From Duganella sp. SG902 (GTDB taxonomy: Bacteria > Pseudomonadota > Gammaproteobacteria > Burkholderiales > Burkholderiaceae_D): a stretch of DNA of 64,000 nt. This document shows, in pieces, positions 35,432 through 44,199 of the stretch (positions within the stretch are counted from its first letter, which is position 1; each line of letters starts with the position of its first letter). Under the pieces are notes generated by a model. That model worked only from the letters and a program-made list of their open reading frames with translations. It searched no databases and was not told the origin of the DNA. The stretch spans positions 542,858 to 606,857 of the forward strand of contig NZ_JABMJK010000004.1 of the NCBI RefSeq assembly GCF_013376005.1, read 5' to 3'. Position numbers and translations under genes: made by a program.

Positions 35432-36523
35432 CTAGCGGTGGTATGTGACCAGATGGGTGCGGTTGGTGTCGGCCCTGTCGGCCACCGCGACCACCGCGTT
35501 GCCCGGGCCGTGGACCGTGACGTCGGTCTGGCGCGTGCACAGCTGGCGTGCGTCCAGCTCGCCCGAGCCGCTAACCTGCGCGCTCAGCACGGTGGCGTTG
35601 CCGGACAGGATCATGTTACCGGGCCCGCTCAGGCGCGCGCGCACGCTTTGCGCCTCCAGTCCGCGCACGGTCAGGTCGCCCGAGCCATGCACCTCGGCCT
35701 CGAGTTTCTTGATATGGCCGGCGATGCAGGCTTCGCCCGGTCCGTGCAGCGAGGCGCTGGCGGCGTCGGCGCTCAGGGTGCAGGCGTCGAGGTCGCCCGA
35801 GCCGTGCAGCTCGGCGCGGATCTCGCGCGCGCTGCCGCGCAGGACCACCGAGCCCGGCCCGTGCAGGGCGGCGTTGACGCGGTTGGCGTGGATGTCGCCA
35901 ATATCGAGGTCGCCCGAGCCGCTGACCACCAGGTTCAGGTCTTGCGTGACGCCGCTGGCGTTGACGTCGCCGGGGCCGCTCATCTGCAGGTTGAGGTTGC
36001 CTGCGGACAGCGCGCGCAGGTCGAGGTCGCCGCTGCCGTTGGTGGTGACGCTGAGGTCGCCCACCTTGCCGCTGGCCTGGATGTCGCCCGGGCCGTCCGA
36101 CACCAGCGTCAGCTGCTTGCCGTTGAATTGCTGCAGCTCGACGTCGCCGCTGCCGGCGTTGCGCAGGCTTTTCAGTCCGGCCGCGCTGACGCGGATGGTG
36201 AGCGGCTTGGCCTCGCGGCCCCAGCTCAGGTTGAAGGTCCAGCCGGCGCTTTGCTTGCGCGGCTGGCGCAGGGTCAGGGTGTCGCCCGCGACCGAGGTTT
36301 CTATTTCGGCAAACTGGCGGCGCGGGCCGGACAGTTCCACCGTGTTGCCCGGCTGCGCGGTGACGATCACGCGGAACGGGCCGATGATGTTGAGGTTGCT
36401 GAACGGGGCCACGGTGCGCGTTTCGCTGCCGTAGCTGTTGTCGGGCTTGTCGGCGGCGCCGGCCAGGCTGGCGGCCAGCAGCAGGGCGGAGGTCAGCGCG
36501 GCGTGTTGGATCGTCTGCTTCAT
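35432..36523 (-). CDS. DUF2807 (GIN-domain) secreted beta-repeat protein
   Basis: 363 residues. Signal peptide 'LTSALLLAASLAGAADKP'; then the DUF2807 opening ('APFSNLNIIGPFRVIVT', 'VELSGPRRQFAEIETSVAGD'). From residue 124 it becomes a strict repeat: GSG and GPG alternate at residues 124, 144, 163, 183, 202, 222, 241, 261, 280, 300, 319 and 339, that is a 39-residue unit (20+19) repeated six times. Typical units are 'GSGDLDLRAL' and 'GPGDVNASG'. This predicts a parallel beta-helix in the periplasm or at the surface. No anchor is visible. Function of the family is unknown. Confidence 0.85.
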   Translation of the reverse strand: MKQTIQHAALTSALLLAASLAGAADKPDNSYGSETRTVAPFSNLNIIGPFRVIVTAQPGNTVELSGPRRQFAEIETSVAGDTLTLRQPRKQSAGWTFNLSWGREAKPLTIRVSAAGLKSLRNAGSGDVELQQFNGKQLTLVSDGPGDIQASGKVGDLSVTTNGSGDLDLRALSAGNLNLQMSGPGDVNASGVTQDLNLVVSGSGDLDIGDIHANRVNAALHGPGSVVLRGSAREIRAELHGSGDLDACTLSADAASASLHGPGEACIAGHIKKLEAEVHGSGDLTVRGLEAQSVRARLSGPGNMILSGNATVLSAQVSGSGELDARQLCTRQTDVTVHGPGNAVVAVADRADTNRTHLVTYHR

Positions 36524-36737
36524 GTTGGTCTCGGTATGGGAAGTGGCGAGAACTGGACGATATGACAAAACCCGGCCGTCGTCGCGCGCCATGGGATGGA
36601 CGCGCGGAAGTGTGGGATCAACTGCAAAAAACCGGGGCTGAGCCGCAGTTCAACTTTGGCGCCGGGCGGCCGTTACTGTTTGTGTGGCCGCGCCGCGGCC
36701 GTGATGTCATAATGGGCGCGGTAGGAAAGGAGCGCAC

Positions 36738-36923
36738 ATGATCAAATACATGGGAACCAAAAGTACCAGCGATGGTGGTGTGCTGTATGTCTTTTTGATT
36801 AACGGCCTGCAGAAGGAAATCAGGGAGCATGCCTTGAAACAGTATCCCGGCTGCTACGAAGCACTGCCACCGACGGCCAAGGCGCGCATCAGCGCCAACC
36901 GCGCGTGGTTGTCTAAAACGTAA
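36738..36923 (+). CDS. Small hypothetical protein, 61 residues
   Basis: Starts 'MIKYMGTKSTSDGGVLYVFLING' and ends 'ARISANRAWLSKT'; cytoplasmic, no known motif. Supported by a good ribosome site (AAGGAG at 36727-36732, five bases before ATG) and by coupling to the next gene, whose ATG overlaps this stop (TAATG). Not recognised. Confidence 0.6.
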   Translation: MIKYMGTKSTSDGGVLYVFLINGLQKEIREHALKQYPGCYEALPPTAKARISANRAWLSKT

Positions 36924-37426
36924 TGCGGGCGCGCCTTGCCTTGGCCGGCGCGCTGCTGGCTGGCGTCTGCTGCGTGGCGGCGGCGCAGTCGGTGCCCACC
37001 ACGTTTGGCACCATCATCGGCAACGGCCTGCTGTGCCGCGATCACACCGATAACATTTACTACTACAACTACCTGGTCAAGCATTTCGGCAACTGGTACA
37101 AGCACGAGGGCGGCGCCTACTGGTTCCGCACGGCCGGCGCGTCGCTGTGGGGCACCGAGGTGTCCGAGGTGATGGTCAGCGACGACACCAGCACCTTTAT
37201 CTTTGTCGGCGCGGTGGCCGAGGCCACGCCGGAAAACCTGGAGAAGGCCATCATCCAGCAGGTCGGCACGCATTACACGGTGATCGACACCTCGGCCTAT
37301 CCGGTGCGCGAGGCCAAGCCGGCCAGCCGCATCGTGTATTTCGATACCAAGTCCAAGATTTACTGCGCCAAGTACAAGCCGCTGCCGCCGGTGCAGCCGC
37401 CGCCGGTGCGACAACGGCTAAAATAG
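36923..37426 (+). CDS. Secreted hypothetical protein
   Basis: 167 residues: signal peptide 'LALAGALLAGVCCVAAAQS', then a compact domain ('TTFGTIIGNGLLCRDHTDNI', 'YYYNYLVKHFGNWYKHEGGA', 'YPVREAKPASRIVYFDTKSK') with two cysteines that could pair, and a proline-rich tail. Likely periplasmic. Not recognised beyond that. Coupled to the 61-residue gene upstream and 25 bases before the ExeA-like gene, so possibly in one transcript with it. Confidence 0.75.
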   Translation: MRARLALAGALLAGVCCVAAAQSVPTTFGTIIGNGLLCRDHTDNIYYYNYLVKHFGNWYKHEGGAYWFRTAGASLWGTEVSEVMVSDDTSTFIFVGAVAEATPENLEKAIIQQVGTHYTVIDTSAYPVREAKPASRIVYFDTKSKIYCAKYKPLPPVQPPPVRQRLK

Positions 37427-37451
37427 GCGACCCGCCACTTCCCGCGCTTTC

Positions 37452-39086
37452 ATGTACACGCAATTTTTCAACCTGAAGCAATCGCCGTTCTCCATCGCGC
37501 CCGATACGCGCTACCTGTTCATGAGCGAGCGCCATCGCGAGGCGCTGGCGCATCTGCTGTACGGCATTGGCTCGGGCGGCGGCTTTGTGCTGTTGACCGG
37601 AGAGATCGGCGCCGGCAAGACCACGGTGTGCCGCTGCTTCATGGAGCAGATTCCGGAGAACTGCAAGCTGGGCTATATCTTCAATCCCAAGCTGTCGGTG
37701 GAGGAGTTGCTGCTGTCGATCTGCGACGAGTTCGGGATCGCCCTGCCGCCGCAGGGCGCGGTCAGCGTGAAGACTTACGTGGATGCGATCAACGCCTACC
37801 TGTTGGCCAGCCACGCGCAGGCGCGCAACAACGTGCTGATCATCGACGAGGCGCAGAACCTGTCGGCCGAGGTGCTGGAGCAGTTGCGCCTGCTGACCAA
37901 CCTGGAAACCAGCGAGCGCAAGCTGCTGCAGATTATCCTGATCGGCCAGCCGGAGTTGCGCGAGATGCTGGCGCGGCCGGAGCTGGAGCAGTTGGCGCAG
38001 CGCGTGATCGCGCGCTATCACCTCGGTTCGCTGTCGGAGGCGGAGACCGGCACCTACATCGAGCACCGGTTGGCGGTGGCCGGCGCGACGGCGATCGCGC
38101 CGTTCCCGCGCGCCATGATGGGCCTGGTGCACAAGCTGACCAAGGGCGTGCCGCGCCGTATCAACCTGCTGTGCGATCGCGCGTTGCTGGGAGCGTACGT
38201 GGAGAATCAGCCGCAGGTGTCGCGCAAGATCTTGCAGCGCGCGGCGGCAGAGGTGTTCGCCGGGCAGGATGGGGCCGGGCAGGGCGCGCGCGCCGGCGGA
38301 GCCGCGAGCCGCTGGCCGCTGGTGGCGGCGGGCATGCTGGGCGGCGTGGTGATCGGCGCGCTGGCATGGCAACTGCTTGCGCGCGACGCGAGGCCGGTGG
38401 TCGCGCCCGCGCACGCGGCGGAGGCCGGGCGCACGCAAGCCGGTGTGCCCGGCGCCGCGTCGGCGGCGGCATCGGCGGGGGTGGCTGCTGCGGCGGCGCC
38501 CGGCGCGATGCGTGCCGGCGGCGACAGCGCGGCGGCTCTGCGCCAACTGGCCGGCTTGTGGGGCTTGACGCTGGTGGATGGCGATCCTTGCCCGACCGCC
38601 GCGCGCGCCAATCTGCGCTGCCTGCCGGTCAAGGGCACGCTGGAGGAGTTGCGCCTGCTGGACCGTCCAGCCATGCTCAAGCTGCACGACGATCCGGCCG
38701 CGCCCAACTATGTGCTGCTGACCGCGCTCGATGAGCACACAGCCACCATCGTGAGCGCCGGCGGCAAGCCGCAGGCAGTCACGCTGGATGCGCTGAACGC
38801 CCGCTACGACGGCGAATTCACCACCTACTGGCGCGCGCCGCGCAATTGGCGCGACGAGGTGCGCGGCGGCGACCAGGGACCGGACGTGGACTGGCTGGCC
38901 AAGCGCCTGTCGCAGATCTACGACCTGAAGAAGCCGCAGGAGAACCAGCCGCTCGACGCGCCGCTGCGCAAGCGCTTGATCGAATTCCAGACCGCGCAGC
39001 AGCTCAAGGCCGACGGCGTGGCCGGCCCCAAGACCTTCATCCGCCTGTACCAGCTGGGCGGCGTGCAGGAACCGCGCCTGCGCTGA
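37452..39086 (+). CDS. ExeA/GspA-type secretion ATPase with peptidoglycan-binding domain
   Basis: 544 residues. N-terminal AAA ATPase ('MYTQFFNLKQSPFSIAPDTR', Walker A 'GEIGAGKTT' at residues 50-58, Walker B 'NVLIIDEAQN' with D132-E133), a transmembrane helix near residue 290 ('LVAAGMLGGVVIGALAWQLL'), an Ala-rich periplasmic linker, and a C-terminal PG_binding_1 domain ('RLIEFQTAQQLKADGVAGPK'). ExeA with ExeB/GspB inserts the type II secretin through peptidoglycan. Its partner GspB is encoded just beyond a reversed GFA gene. Confidence 0.9.
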   Translation: MYTQFFNLKQSPFSIAPDTRYLFMSERHREALAHLLYGIGSGGGFVLLTGEIGAGKTTVCRCFMEQIPENCKLGYIFNPKLSVEELLLSICDEFGIALPPQGAVSVKTYVDAINAYLLASHAQARNNVLIIDEAQNLSAEVLEQLRLLTNLETSERKLLQIILIGQPELREMLARPELEQLAQRVIARYHLGSLSEAETGTYIEHRLAVAGATAIAPFPRAMMGLVHKLTKGVPRRINLLCDRALLGAYVENQPQVSRKILQRAAAEVFAGQDGAGQGARAGGAASRWPLVAAGMLGGVVIGALAWQLLARDARPVVAPAHAAEAGRTQAGVPGAASAAASAGVAAAAAPGAMRAGGDSAAALRQLAGLWGLTLVDGDPCPTAARANLRCLPVKGTLEELRLLDRPAMLKLHDDPAAPNYVLLTALDEHTATIVSAGGKPQAVTLDALNARYDGEFTTYWRAPRNWRDEVRGGDQGPDVDWLAKRLSQIYDLKKPQENQPLDAPLRKRLIEFQTAQQLKADGVAGPKTFIRLYQLGGVQEPRLR

Positions 39087-39434
39087 TCAGACTGAGCGGC
39101 CGTCGTAGTGATGCACGGGGATGGCTTGCAGGTCGATGTCCTCGATGCAGCGCAGGTTGACGGCGGCCATGGCGTCGCCGTTGGGCGAGGTGCCCTCGCC
39201 AAACGGATGGATGCCGCAGGTGGCGCAGAAGTGGTGCTTGATGACGTGCTTGTTGAACAGGTAGGTGCTGAGGTTGGCTTCGGGCGTCAGCAGGCGCAGG
39301 TTCGGGCGTGGGATGAACCACAGCAGCGAACCCTTGCGCTGGCACATGGAACAGTTACATGCCAGGGCGGTGCCGATGTCGCCTTCCGCTTCAAATTTGA
39401 TCTGGCCGCAATGGCAGCTGCCGGTGTATTTCAT
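39087..39434 (-). CDS. GFA/CENP-V-domain protein
   Basis: 115 residues. The zinc-binding cysteines of the GFA fold are all visible: 'GSCHCGQIKFEAEG' , 'ALACNCSMCQRKGS' and 'HHFCATCGIHPF'. Members were named for glutathione-dependent formaldehyde activation, but most have unproven activity. Its stop abuts the ExeA stop in TGATCA; it lies on the opposite strand between exeA and gspB, which are normally adjacent. Confidence 0.88.
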   Translation of the reverse strand: MKYTGSCHCGQIKFEAEGDIGTALACNCSMCQRKGSLLWFIPRPNLRLLTPEANLSTYLFNKHVIKHHFCATCGIHPFGEGTSPNGDAMAAVNLRCIEDIDLQAIPVHHYDGRSV

Positions 39435-39497
39435 GTGCTGTCTCCGTCGTGTGGTTGTGACGTGTAAGATAGCGCGATATCCGATTCATTAAAAGCT

Positions 39498-40169
39498 ATG
39501 TCCTATATCTTGGAAGCCTTGAAAAAGGCGCAGGCGGAACGTCAACTGGGCAGCTCGCCCACCATCCACGCGCCGACCTTGCAGGCGGCCGATACGGCGT
39601 CGGCCACGGGCCGCTTCAGCAAACCGCTGGTGCTGGCCGTGCTGGCGATGGCGGCGGTGATCGCGGTGCTGCTGGCCATGGTGCTGAAGCCGGCCGCGCA
39701 GCCGCAGCCGGCCCCGGCCCCGGCCGCCGCTGCGCCGCCAGCCGTCCAGGCCGCGCAGCCGCCCGCGCCAGCCGCGCCGACGCCGTTGCCCGCGCCGGTG
39801 GCGGATTTGCCGCCGTCGGTGGCCAACCTGGCGCGCGCCTCGGCGCCGGAAAACCATTCACAGCCGGCCGCCGCGCCAGCCCCGGCCCCGGCCCCGGCCT
39901 CAGCGTCCGCCCCCATCAAGCTGGTCGCGGTGCCCGAGGAGCCGGTGGTCAACCTGCGCGACTTGCCGGAGCCGATCCAGCGCGCCATCCCGCCGGTGAC
40001 GGTCGGCGGTTACATCTATTCCCGCAACGCCGCCGACCGGGTATTGCTGGTCGACAAGGTTCTGCGCCACGAGGGCGAGGAGGTCGCGCCCGGCCTGCTG
40101 CTGGAGAAACTGCAGCAAAAAGAAGCCGTGTTCAACTTCCGGGGTTACCGCTACCGCGTTCCCTATTGA
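39498..40169 (+). CDS. gspB: General secretion pathway protein GspB
   Basis: 223 residues. Starts 'MSYILEALKKAQAERQLGSS' (typical of GspB/ExeB), one transmembrane helix at about residues 43-65, a long Pro/Ala linker crossing the periplasm, and the T2SSB domain ('LRDLPEPIQRAIPPVTVGGY', 'IYSRNAADRVLLVDKVLRHE', 'FNFRGYRYRVPY'). Works with ExeA in secretin assembly. Confidence 0.9.
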   Translation: MSYILEALKKAQAERQLGSSPTIHAPTLQAADTASATGRFSKPLVLAVLAMAAVIAVLLAMVLKPAAQPQPAPAPAAAAPPAVQAAQPPAPAAPTPLPAPVADLPPSVANLARASAPENHSQPAAAPAPAPAPASASAPIKLVAVPEEPVVNLRDLPEPIQRAIPPVTVGGYIYSRNAADRVLLVDKVLRHEGEEVAPGLLLEKLQQKEAVFNFRGYRYRVPY

Positions 40170-40236
40170 GTTGTAATCCTCGTGTAATGAAAACATGATA
40201 TTTTTCCATCATTGTGAACTCAGCAAGGGAAAAATC

Positions 40237-40422
40237 ATGAAACATTGGAAGCTCCTGCCGTTGCTCATCGCCGCCGCCTCCTACGCGCAGCGCGCCCACG
40301 CCGCCGACAGCCTGCCGGCCGCCGAGCCGAGCGGCCTCGGCATCGCGGCGATCTGCCTCGGCCTCGTCGTCCTGTCCGCCATTGGACAGGGGCGCGGCAC
40401 CATCATCAAGCCAGAACACTAA
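40237..40422 (+). CDS. Small membrane/secreted protein, 61 residues
   Basis: Signal peptide-like '[20 protein letters not shown]', short linker, then a hydrophobic helix '[18 protein letters not shown]' and a basic tail. Preceded by AGCAAGGGAAAAATC. The end resembles short sorting-signal tails (hydrophobic helix plus charged residues) but no PEP motif is visible. Not recognised. Confidence 0.6.
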   Translation: MKHWKLLPLLIAAASYAQRAHAADSLPAAEPSGLGIAAICLGLVVLSAIGQGRGTIIKPEH

Positions 40423-40458
40423 GCCGCCTGCTGCGCCTTCAAATGTTGCTGCGTATAA

Positions 40459-41040
<582 letters not shown>

Positions 41041-41043
<3 letters not shown>

Positions 41044-41067
41044 AGTTCGCGCCATACTGTCCGTAAA
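41041..41067 (+). promoter_or_regulatory. Sigma-28 (FliA)-type promoter
   Basis: TAAAGTTC (41041-41048), exactly 11 bases, TCCGTAAA (41060-41067). The first box matches the FliA -35 consensus TAAAGTTT at seven of eight positions; the second matches GCCGATAA at five of eight. Spacing is ideal and it lies 30 bases ahead of a putative motility gene. Confidence 0.55.
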
Positions 41068-41096
41068 CAGAGTGATACCCCGAATTGGAGGACCAC

Positions 41097-41288
41097 ATGG
41101 ACGTTAACAGTATTGCTCAGACCGCAACCACGATTGCGGATACCGGCACCAAGCAGGCTGTCGGTATTGCCGTGCTGAAAAAGGCCCAGGATATCCAGGC
41201 GTCCAGCGCATCCGCCCTGATCGAGGCGATCCCGCCGGTGCCGAACCTGCCGCCCCACCTCGGCAACAACATCAACACCACCGCCTGA
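41097..41288 (+). CDS. YjfB-family putative motility protein
   Basis: 63 residues: '[20 protein letters not shown]' then '[20 protein letters not shown]' and a Pro/Asn-rich tail '[13 protein letters not shown]', fitting the YjfB family of small proteins associated with flagellar regulons. Start at 41097 follows TTGGAGGAC. The sigma-28-type promoter upstream supports a motility link. Function unknown. Confidence 0.78.
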   Translation: MDVNSIAQTATTIADTGTKQAVGIAVLKKAQDIQASSASALIEAIPPVPNLPPHLGNNINTTA

Positions 41289-41297
41289 GCGGCATTC

Positions 41298-41323
41298 GCG
41301 GCGCTGTCCGGCGCCGCCGTTTT
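41298..41323 (+). terminator. Terminator after the YjfB gene
   Basis: GCGGCGC (41298-41304), loop TGTCCG, GCGCCGC (41311-41317), then CGTTTTC. Confidence 0.65.
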
Positions 41324-41451
41324 CTCCTGCGCGGCGGCCGCCGCGCGGCGCGTTCGCGCATCCCTCATTCTCCCGTGTTCAGACAGGTGCATATCCGCCG
41401 CATTGCTGGTACGCTGCGGGTGCTGTTAACTTTTTCCACAGGAGACCACCC

Positions 41452-41703
41452 ATGAATAAACGTCAAGCCCTGATCGCCGCAGCCCTGGCCACCGTGTGCG
41501 CCGCGCAAGCCGGCACGGCCGCCGCCGCCGAAGAGAAAGAAAAATGCTATGGCGTGGCCAAGGCCGGCCAGAACGATTGCGGCACCGCCAAGCACTCGTG
41601 CTCGGGCCAGGCCAAGGCCGATAACGAACCCGATGAGTGGAAGTTCGTCCCGAAAGGCACCTGCGAGAAGGCCGGCGGCAAGACCACGCCGCCAGCCAAG
41701 TAA
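41452..41703 (+). CDS. DUF2282 bufferin-type precursor peptide (BufA1-like)
   Basis: 83 residues. A signal peptide (to about residue 26, 'AQAGTAAAA') is followed by a core with four cysteines (C32, C43, C50, C71): '[20 protein letters not shown]', '[20 protein letters not shown]', 'KGTCEKAGG'. This is the DUF2282 pattern of bufferin precursors, periplasmic RiPPs whose cysteines are converted by an MNIO enzyme and which bind copper. AGGAGA precedes the ATG. The maturase is the next gene, 20 bases downstream. Confidence 0.88.
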   Translation: MNKRQALIAAALATVCAAQAGTAAAAEEKEKCYGVAKAGQNDCGTAKHSCSGQAKADNEPDEWKFVPKGTCEKAGGKTTPPAK

Positions 41704-41723
41704 GCACGCGCGGAGCGGCAAGG

Positions 41724-43385
41724 ATGCCAGGTCTCGGCGTTGGCGTTGGCCTGCGGGCTCCGCATTACAGGCAATTTCTGGAACAACGGCCACGCGCGGC
41801 GTGGCTGGAAGTGCATAGCGAGAATTATCTGGACCGGGCCGGCTGGGACTGGCACGTGCTCCAGCAACTGCGGCGCGATTATCCGGTCAGCCTGCATGGC
41901 GTCGGGCTGGGGTTGGGCTCGGCGCGCGGCTTTTCCGACGACCACCTGCTGCGCGTGCGCGAGCTGGTGCGCGATGTGCAGCCGGTGCTGGTGTCCGAGC
42001 ATTTGTGCTGGGGCGCGGTGGCCGATCGCCAGCTGAACGACTTGCTGCCGCTGACGCTGGACCGCGCCGCGCTCGACCTGATGAGCGCGCGCGTGGGCCG
42101 GGTGCAGGATGTGCTCGGGCGCCAGCTGCTGGTGGAGAACGTCTCCACCTATGTCCGCTTTCATGACGATGCCATGAGCGAAGCCGAGTTCCTGGCCGCG
42201 CTGGCCGCGCGCACTGGCTGCGCGCTGCTGCTGGACATCAATAACCTGTACGTCAATCAATGCAACCACGGCGAGGATGCGCTGGCCGCCCTGGCCGCGA
42301 TCAGTCCCGGCATGGTGGGCGAGATGCATCTGGCCGGCCACCTGGTGACGCCGCAGGCGGTGATCGATCATCACGGCGACCGCGTGGCCGAGCCGGTGTG
42401 GCGTTTGTACGAGGCGGCGCTGGCGCGCTTCGGCGCCGTGCCGACCCTGATTGAATGGGATACCGATATTCCCGGGCTGGATGTGCTGCTGGCCGAGGCC
42501 GACCGTGCCGCCGTCCTGTACGCCCGCGCCGCGCCGCTCACGGCCCGCGGCGCCGAGCCGCTCAGCCGCGCCCCGACCGGTGCCGACCCGCCCGCCGGTC
42601 CGGCGTTGGCCGAAGCGGAGCGGCATCAGCAGTTGTTCGTCGGCGCGCTGTTCGATGCGCGGCTGGCGCCGCGGCTGCAGGCCTTGTGCAAGGCCGAGCA
42701 CGCCGCGCATCGGCTGGCGCTGTATCGCGGCAACCTGAGCGAGACATGGCGCAAGACGCTGGGCGCCGCCTATCCGGTCGTGCTGGCGCTGGTGGGGGAC
42801 GAGTTCTTTGCCGCGCTGGCGCGCGCCTACGGCCGCGCCCATCCATCCGACAATCCCGACCTGAACCGTTTCGGCGCGCATTTCAGCGCTTTCCTGCGCG
42901 AGTTCCCGCACGTGGCCGATTATCCCTACCTGCCGGACATGGCCGCGCTGGAATGGCTGCTGCACCGCGCCCACTACGCCCCGGCCGCGCAGGCGCTGAG
43001 CGCGCAGCAACTGGCTGCCATCGCGCCCGGGCAGATCGAGTCGGCCAGCTTCCGCCTGCATCCGGCCGCGCAACTCTTCAGCTCGGACTGGGCGGTGGTG
43101 CCCCTGTGGCAGGCGCACCAGCCGGTCAGCGGCATCGCCTTCCCGGAAGCCATGGCCGCGCCATGCCGCGCGGTGGTCACTCGGCCCGCATGGCAGACCG
43201 GCGTGCAGCCGCTGAGCGCGGCCAGTCACGCCGCGCTGCTGGCGTTATCGCAAGGGGAAACGTTCGGCGCCGCGCTGGACGCGGCATTTGAGATGGATGA
43301 CAACTTCGACGTGGCCGCCAACCTGCAACACTGGCTGACGCACGGGTTGCTGGTGGAGTCAGTGCTCGCGCCGGAACGCGCGTAA
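41724..43385 (+). CDS. Fused bufferin maturase: MNIO (DUF692) + DUF2063 (BufB-BufC fusion)
   Basis: 553 residues. Residues 1-260 form the multinuclear iron oxidase barrel with likely metal ligands 'WLEVHSENY' (E29, H31, E33), 'SLHGVGL' (H58), 'VSEHLCWG' (E92, H93), 'LVENVSTY' (E138), '[11 protein letters not shown]' (D171), 'EMHLAGH' (H202, H206) and 'IEWDTDIP' (E244, D246). A linker (261-300) leads to a DUF2063 domain ('[20 protein letters not shown]', '[20 protein letters not shown]'), the partner that presents the precursor. These are usually two genes. Expected to oxidise precursor cysteines in the cytoplasm before export. Confidence 0.88.
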   Translation: MPGLGVGVGLRAPHYRQFLEQRPRAAWLEVHSENYLDRAGWDWHVLQQLRRDYPVSLHGVGLGLGSARGFSDDHLLRVRELVRDVQPVLVSEHLCWGAVADRQLNDLLPLTLDRAALDLMSARVGRVQDVLGRQLLVENVSTYVRFHDDAMSEAEFLAALAARTGCALLLDINNLYVNQCNHGEDALAALAAISPGMVGEMHLAGHLVTPQAVIDHHGDRVAEPVWRLYEAALARFGAVPTLIEWDTDIPGLDVLLAEADRAAVLYARAAPLTARGAEPLSRAPTGADPPAGPALAEAERHQQLFVGALFDARLAPRLQALCKAEHAAHRLALYRGNLSETWRKTLGAAYPVVLALVGDEFFAALARAYGRAHPSDNPDLNRFGAHFSAFLREFPHVADYPYLPDMAALEWLLHRAHYAPAAQALSAQQLAAIAPGQIESASFRLHPAAQLFSSDWAVVPLWQAHQPVSGIAFPEAMAAPCRAVVTRPAWQTGVQPLSAASHAALLALSQGETFGAALDAAFEMDDNFDVAANLQHWLTHGLLVESVLAPERA

Positions 43386-43652
43386 CAGCTTGGCTTCGCC
43401 GGTGAGGTCGCGGTGCAGGCGGTTGGCCACGGCGGTCAGCTCGATCATGCGGTCGATCTGCACGTCCTCGAAGCGCGCCAGTTCCTCGGTGGCGGCGGCC
43501 AGCGCCTCGGCCAGCTTGTTGCGGGCCGCCTGATACAGCGCACCATGGTACTGGTCCGTATTCTTGAGCAGCTCCTCGGCGTTCTCGATCACCTGCCGTA
43601 AATCGTCCAACAATCGTTCCTGGGTAGGGCTGGCTGGTTCAGGACCGTCCAT
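43359..43652 (-). CDS. Small helical protein, ElaB/DUF883-like N-terminus
   Basis: 97 residues, all helical: '[20 protein letters not shown]', then an Ala/Glu/Lys-rich coiled region and '[20 protein letters not shown]'. The first half resembles ElaB/YqjD-type ribosome-associated proteins, but the C-terminal membrane helix of that family is missing, so the assignment is loose. The start follows AGGGGG. Its last 27 bases overlap the 3' end of the fused maturase on the opposite strand. Confidence 0.65.
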   Translation of the reverse strand: MDGPEPASPTQERLLDDLRQVIENAEELLKNTDQYHGALYQAARNKLAEALAAATEELARFEDVQIDRMIELTAVANRLHRDLTGEAKLLRAFRREH

Positions 43653-43801
43653 GACGTCCCCCTGTGAAAACTGGTTGATAAAGCCGGGCGGCCAAACTAA
43701 GCCAATATAACCGTGCCCGCGCACATGGGTTTGCGCGCGCTCAACCTCACCGCAAGACCATGCTTGCAGCTTAGGATGTTATTTCTTAAAAGCAAGAAAA
43801 A

Positions 43802-44020
43802 TTACACGCCCACCACGCTGATTCTAACGTCTCCCACGCTGACCTGCTGGCCGGCGCGGATTTTCGCGGTTTTGCGCAGTTCCTGCTTGCCGTCGACCTT
43901 GACGTCGCCGCTGGCCACGATCTGCTTGCCGGCGCCGCCGCTGTCGCACAGCCCCACCAGCTTCAACAGCTGATTCAGCTCAACAAACTCGCCATTTAAT
44001 TCGAAACTTACTTTCTGCAT
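43802..44020 (-). CDS. S4-domain RNA-binding protein (YbcJ-like)
   Basis: 72 residues consisting of a single S4 domain: 'VELNQLLKLVGLCDSGGAGK', 'VASGDVKVDGKQELRKTAKI', 'AGQQVSVGD'. Members bind structured RNA; the target of this short type is unknown. ATG at 44020 has AGAGGA upstream; the ATG at 44038 does not. Confidence 0.88.
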   Translation of the reverse strand: MQKVSFELNGEFVELNQLLKLVGLCDSGGAGKQIVASGDVKVDGKQELRKTAKIRAGQQVSVGDVRISVVGV

Positions 44021-44199
44021 TTTATCCTCTGCTGCCATGATGTGAAATCGGTTTGTCTAGTGTAGCGGCATTCCGACAGGCCCGCAGTTTACCTCATCCT
44101 CGCAGAGTAATTTGGATTGCTAGGGGGCAAAGAAAGGGCTATGCTGAATCCAACTGCTGAAAGTTTCAGCAGGGCGCAAACACCGTAGCGAGTTGCATC

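Noticed and set aside
35700..36200. Regular DNA repetition that could be taken for a CRISPR or tandem repeat array
   Set aside because: It is the DNA image of the 39-residue protein repeat of the DUF2807 gene; no spacer-repeat structure and the frame is open throughout.
36562..36741. 59-codon frame whose TGA overlaps the ATG of the 61-residue gene
   Set aside because: It has no ribosome site, covers the upstream region of the divergent DUF2807 gene, and its Arg/Pro/Gly-rich composition looks like chance reading of GC-rich DNA. The ATGA overlap alone is not enough.
37251..38738. 495-residue antisense frame opposite exeA
   Set aside because: Shadow of the ExeA gene; no motif or plausible start.
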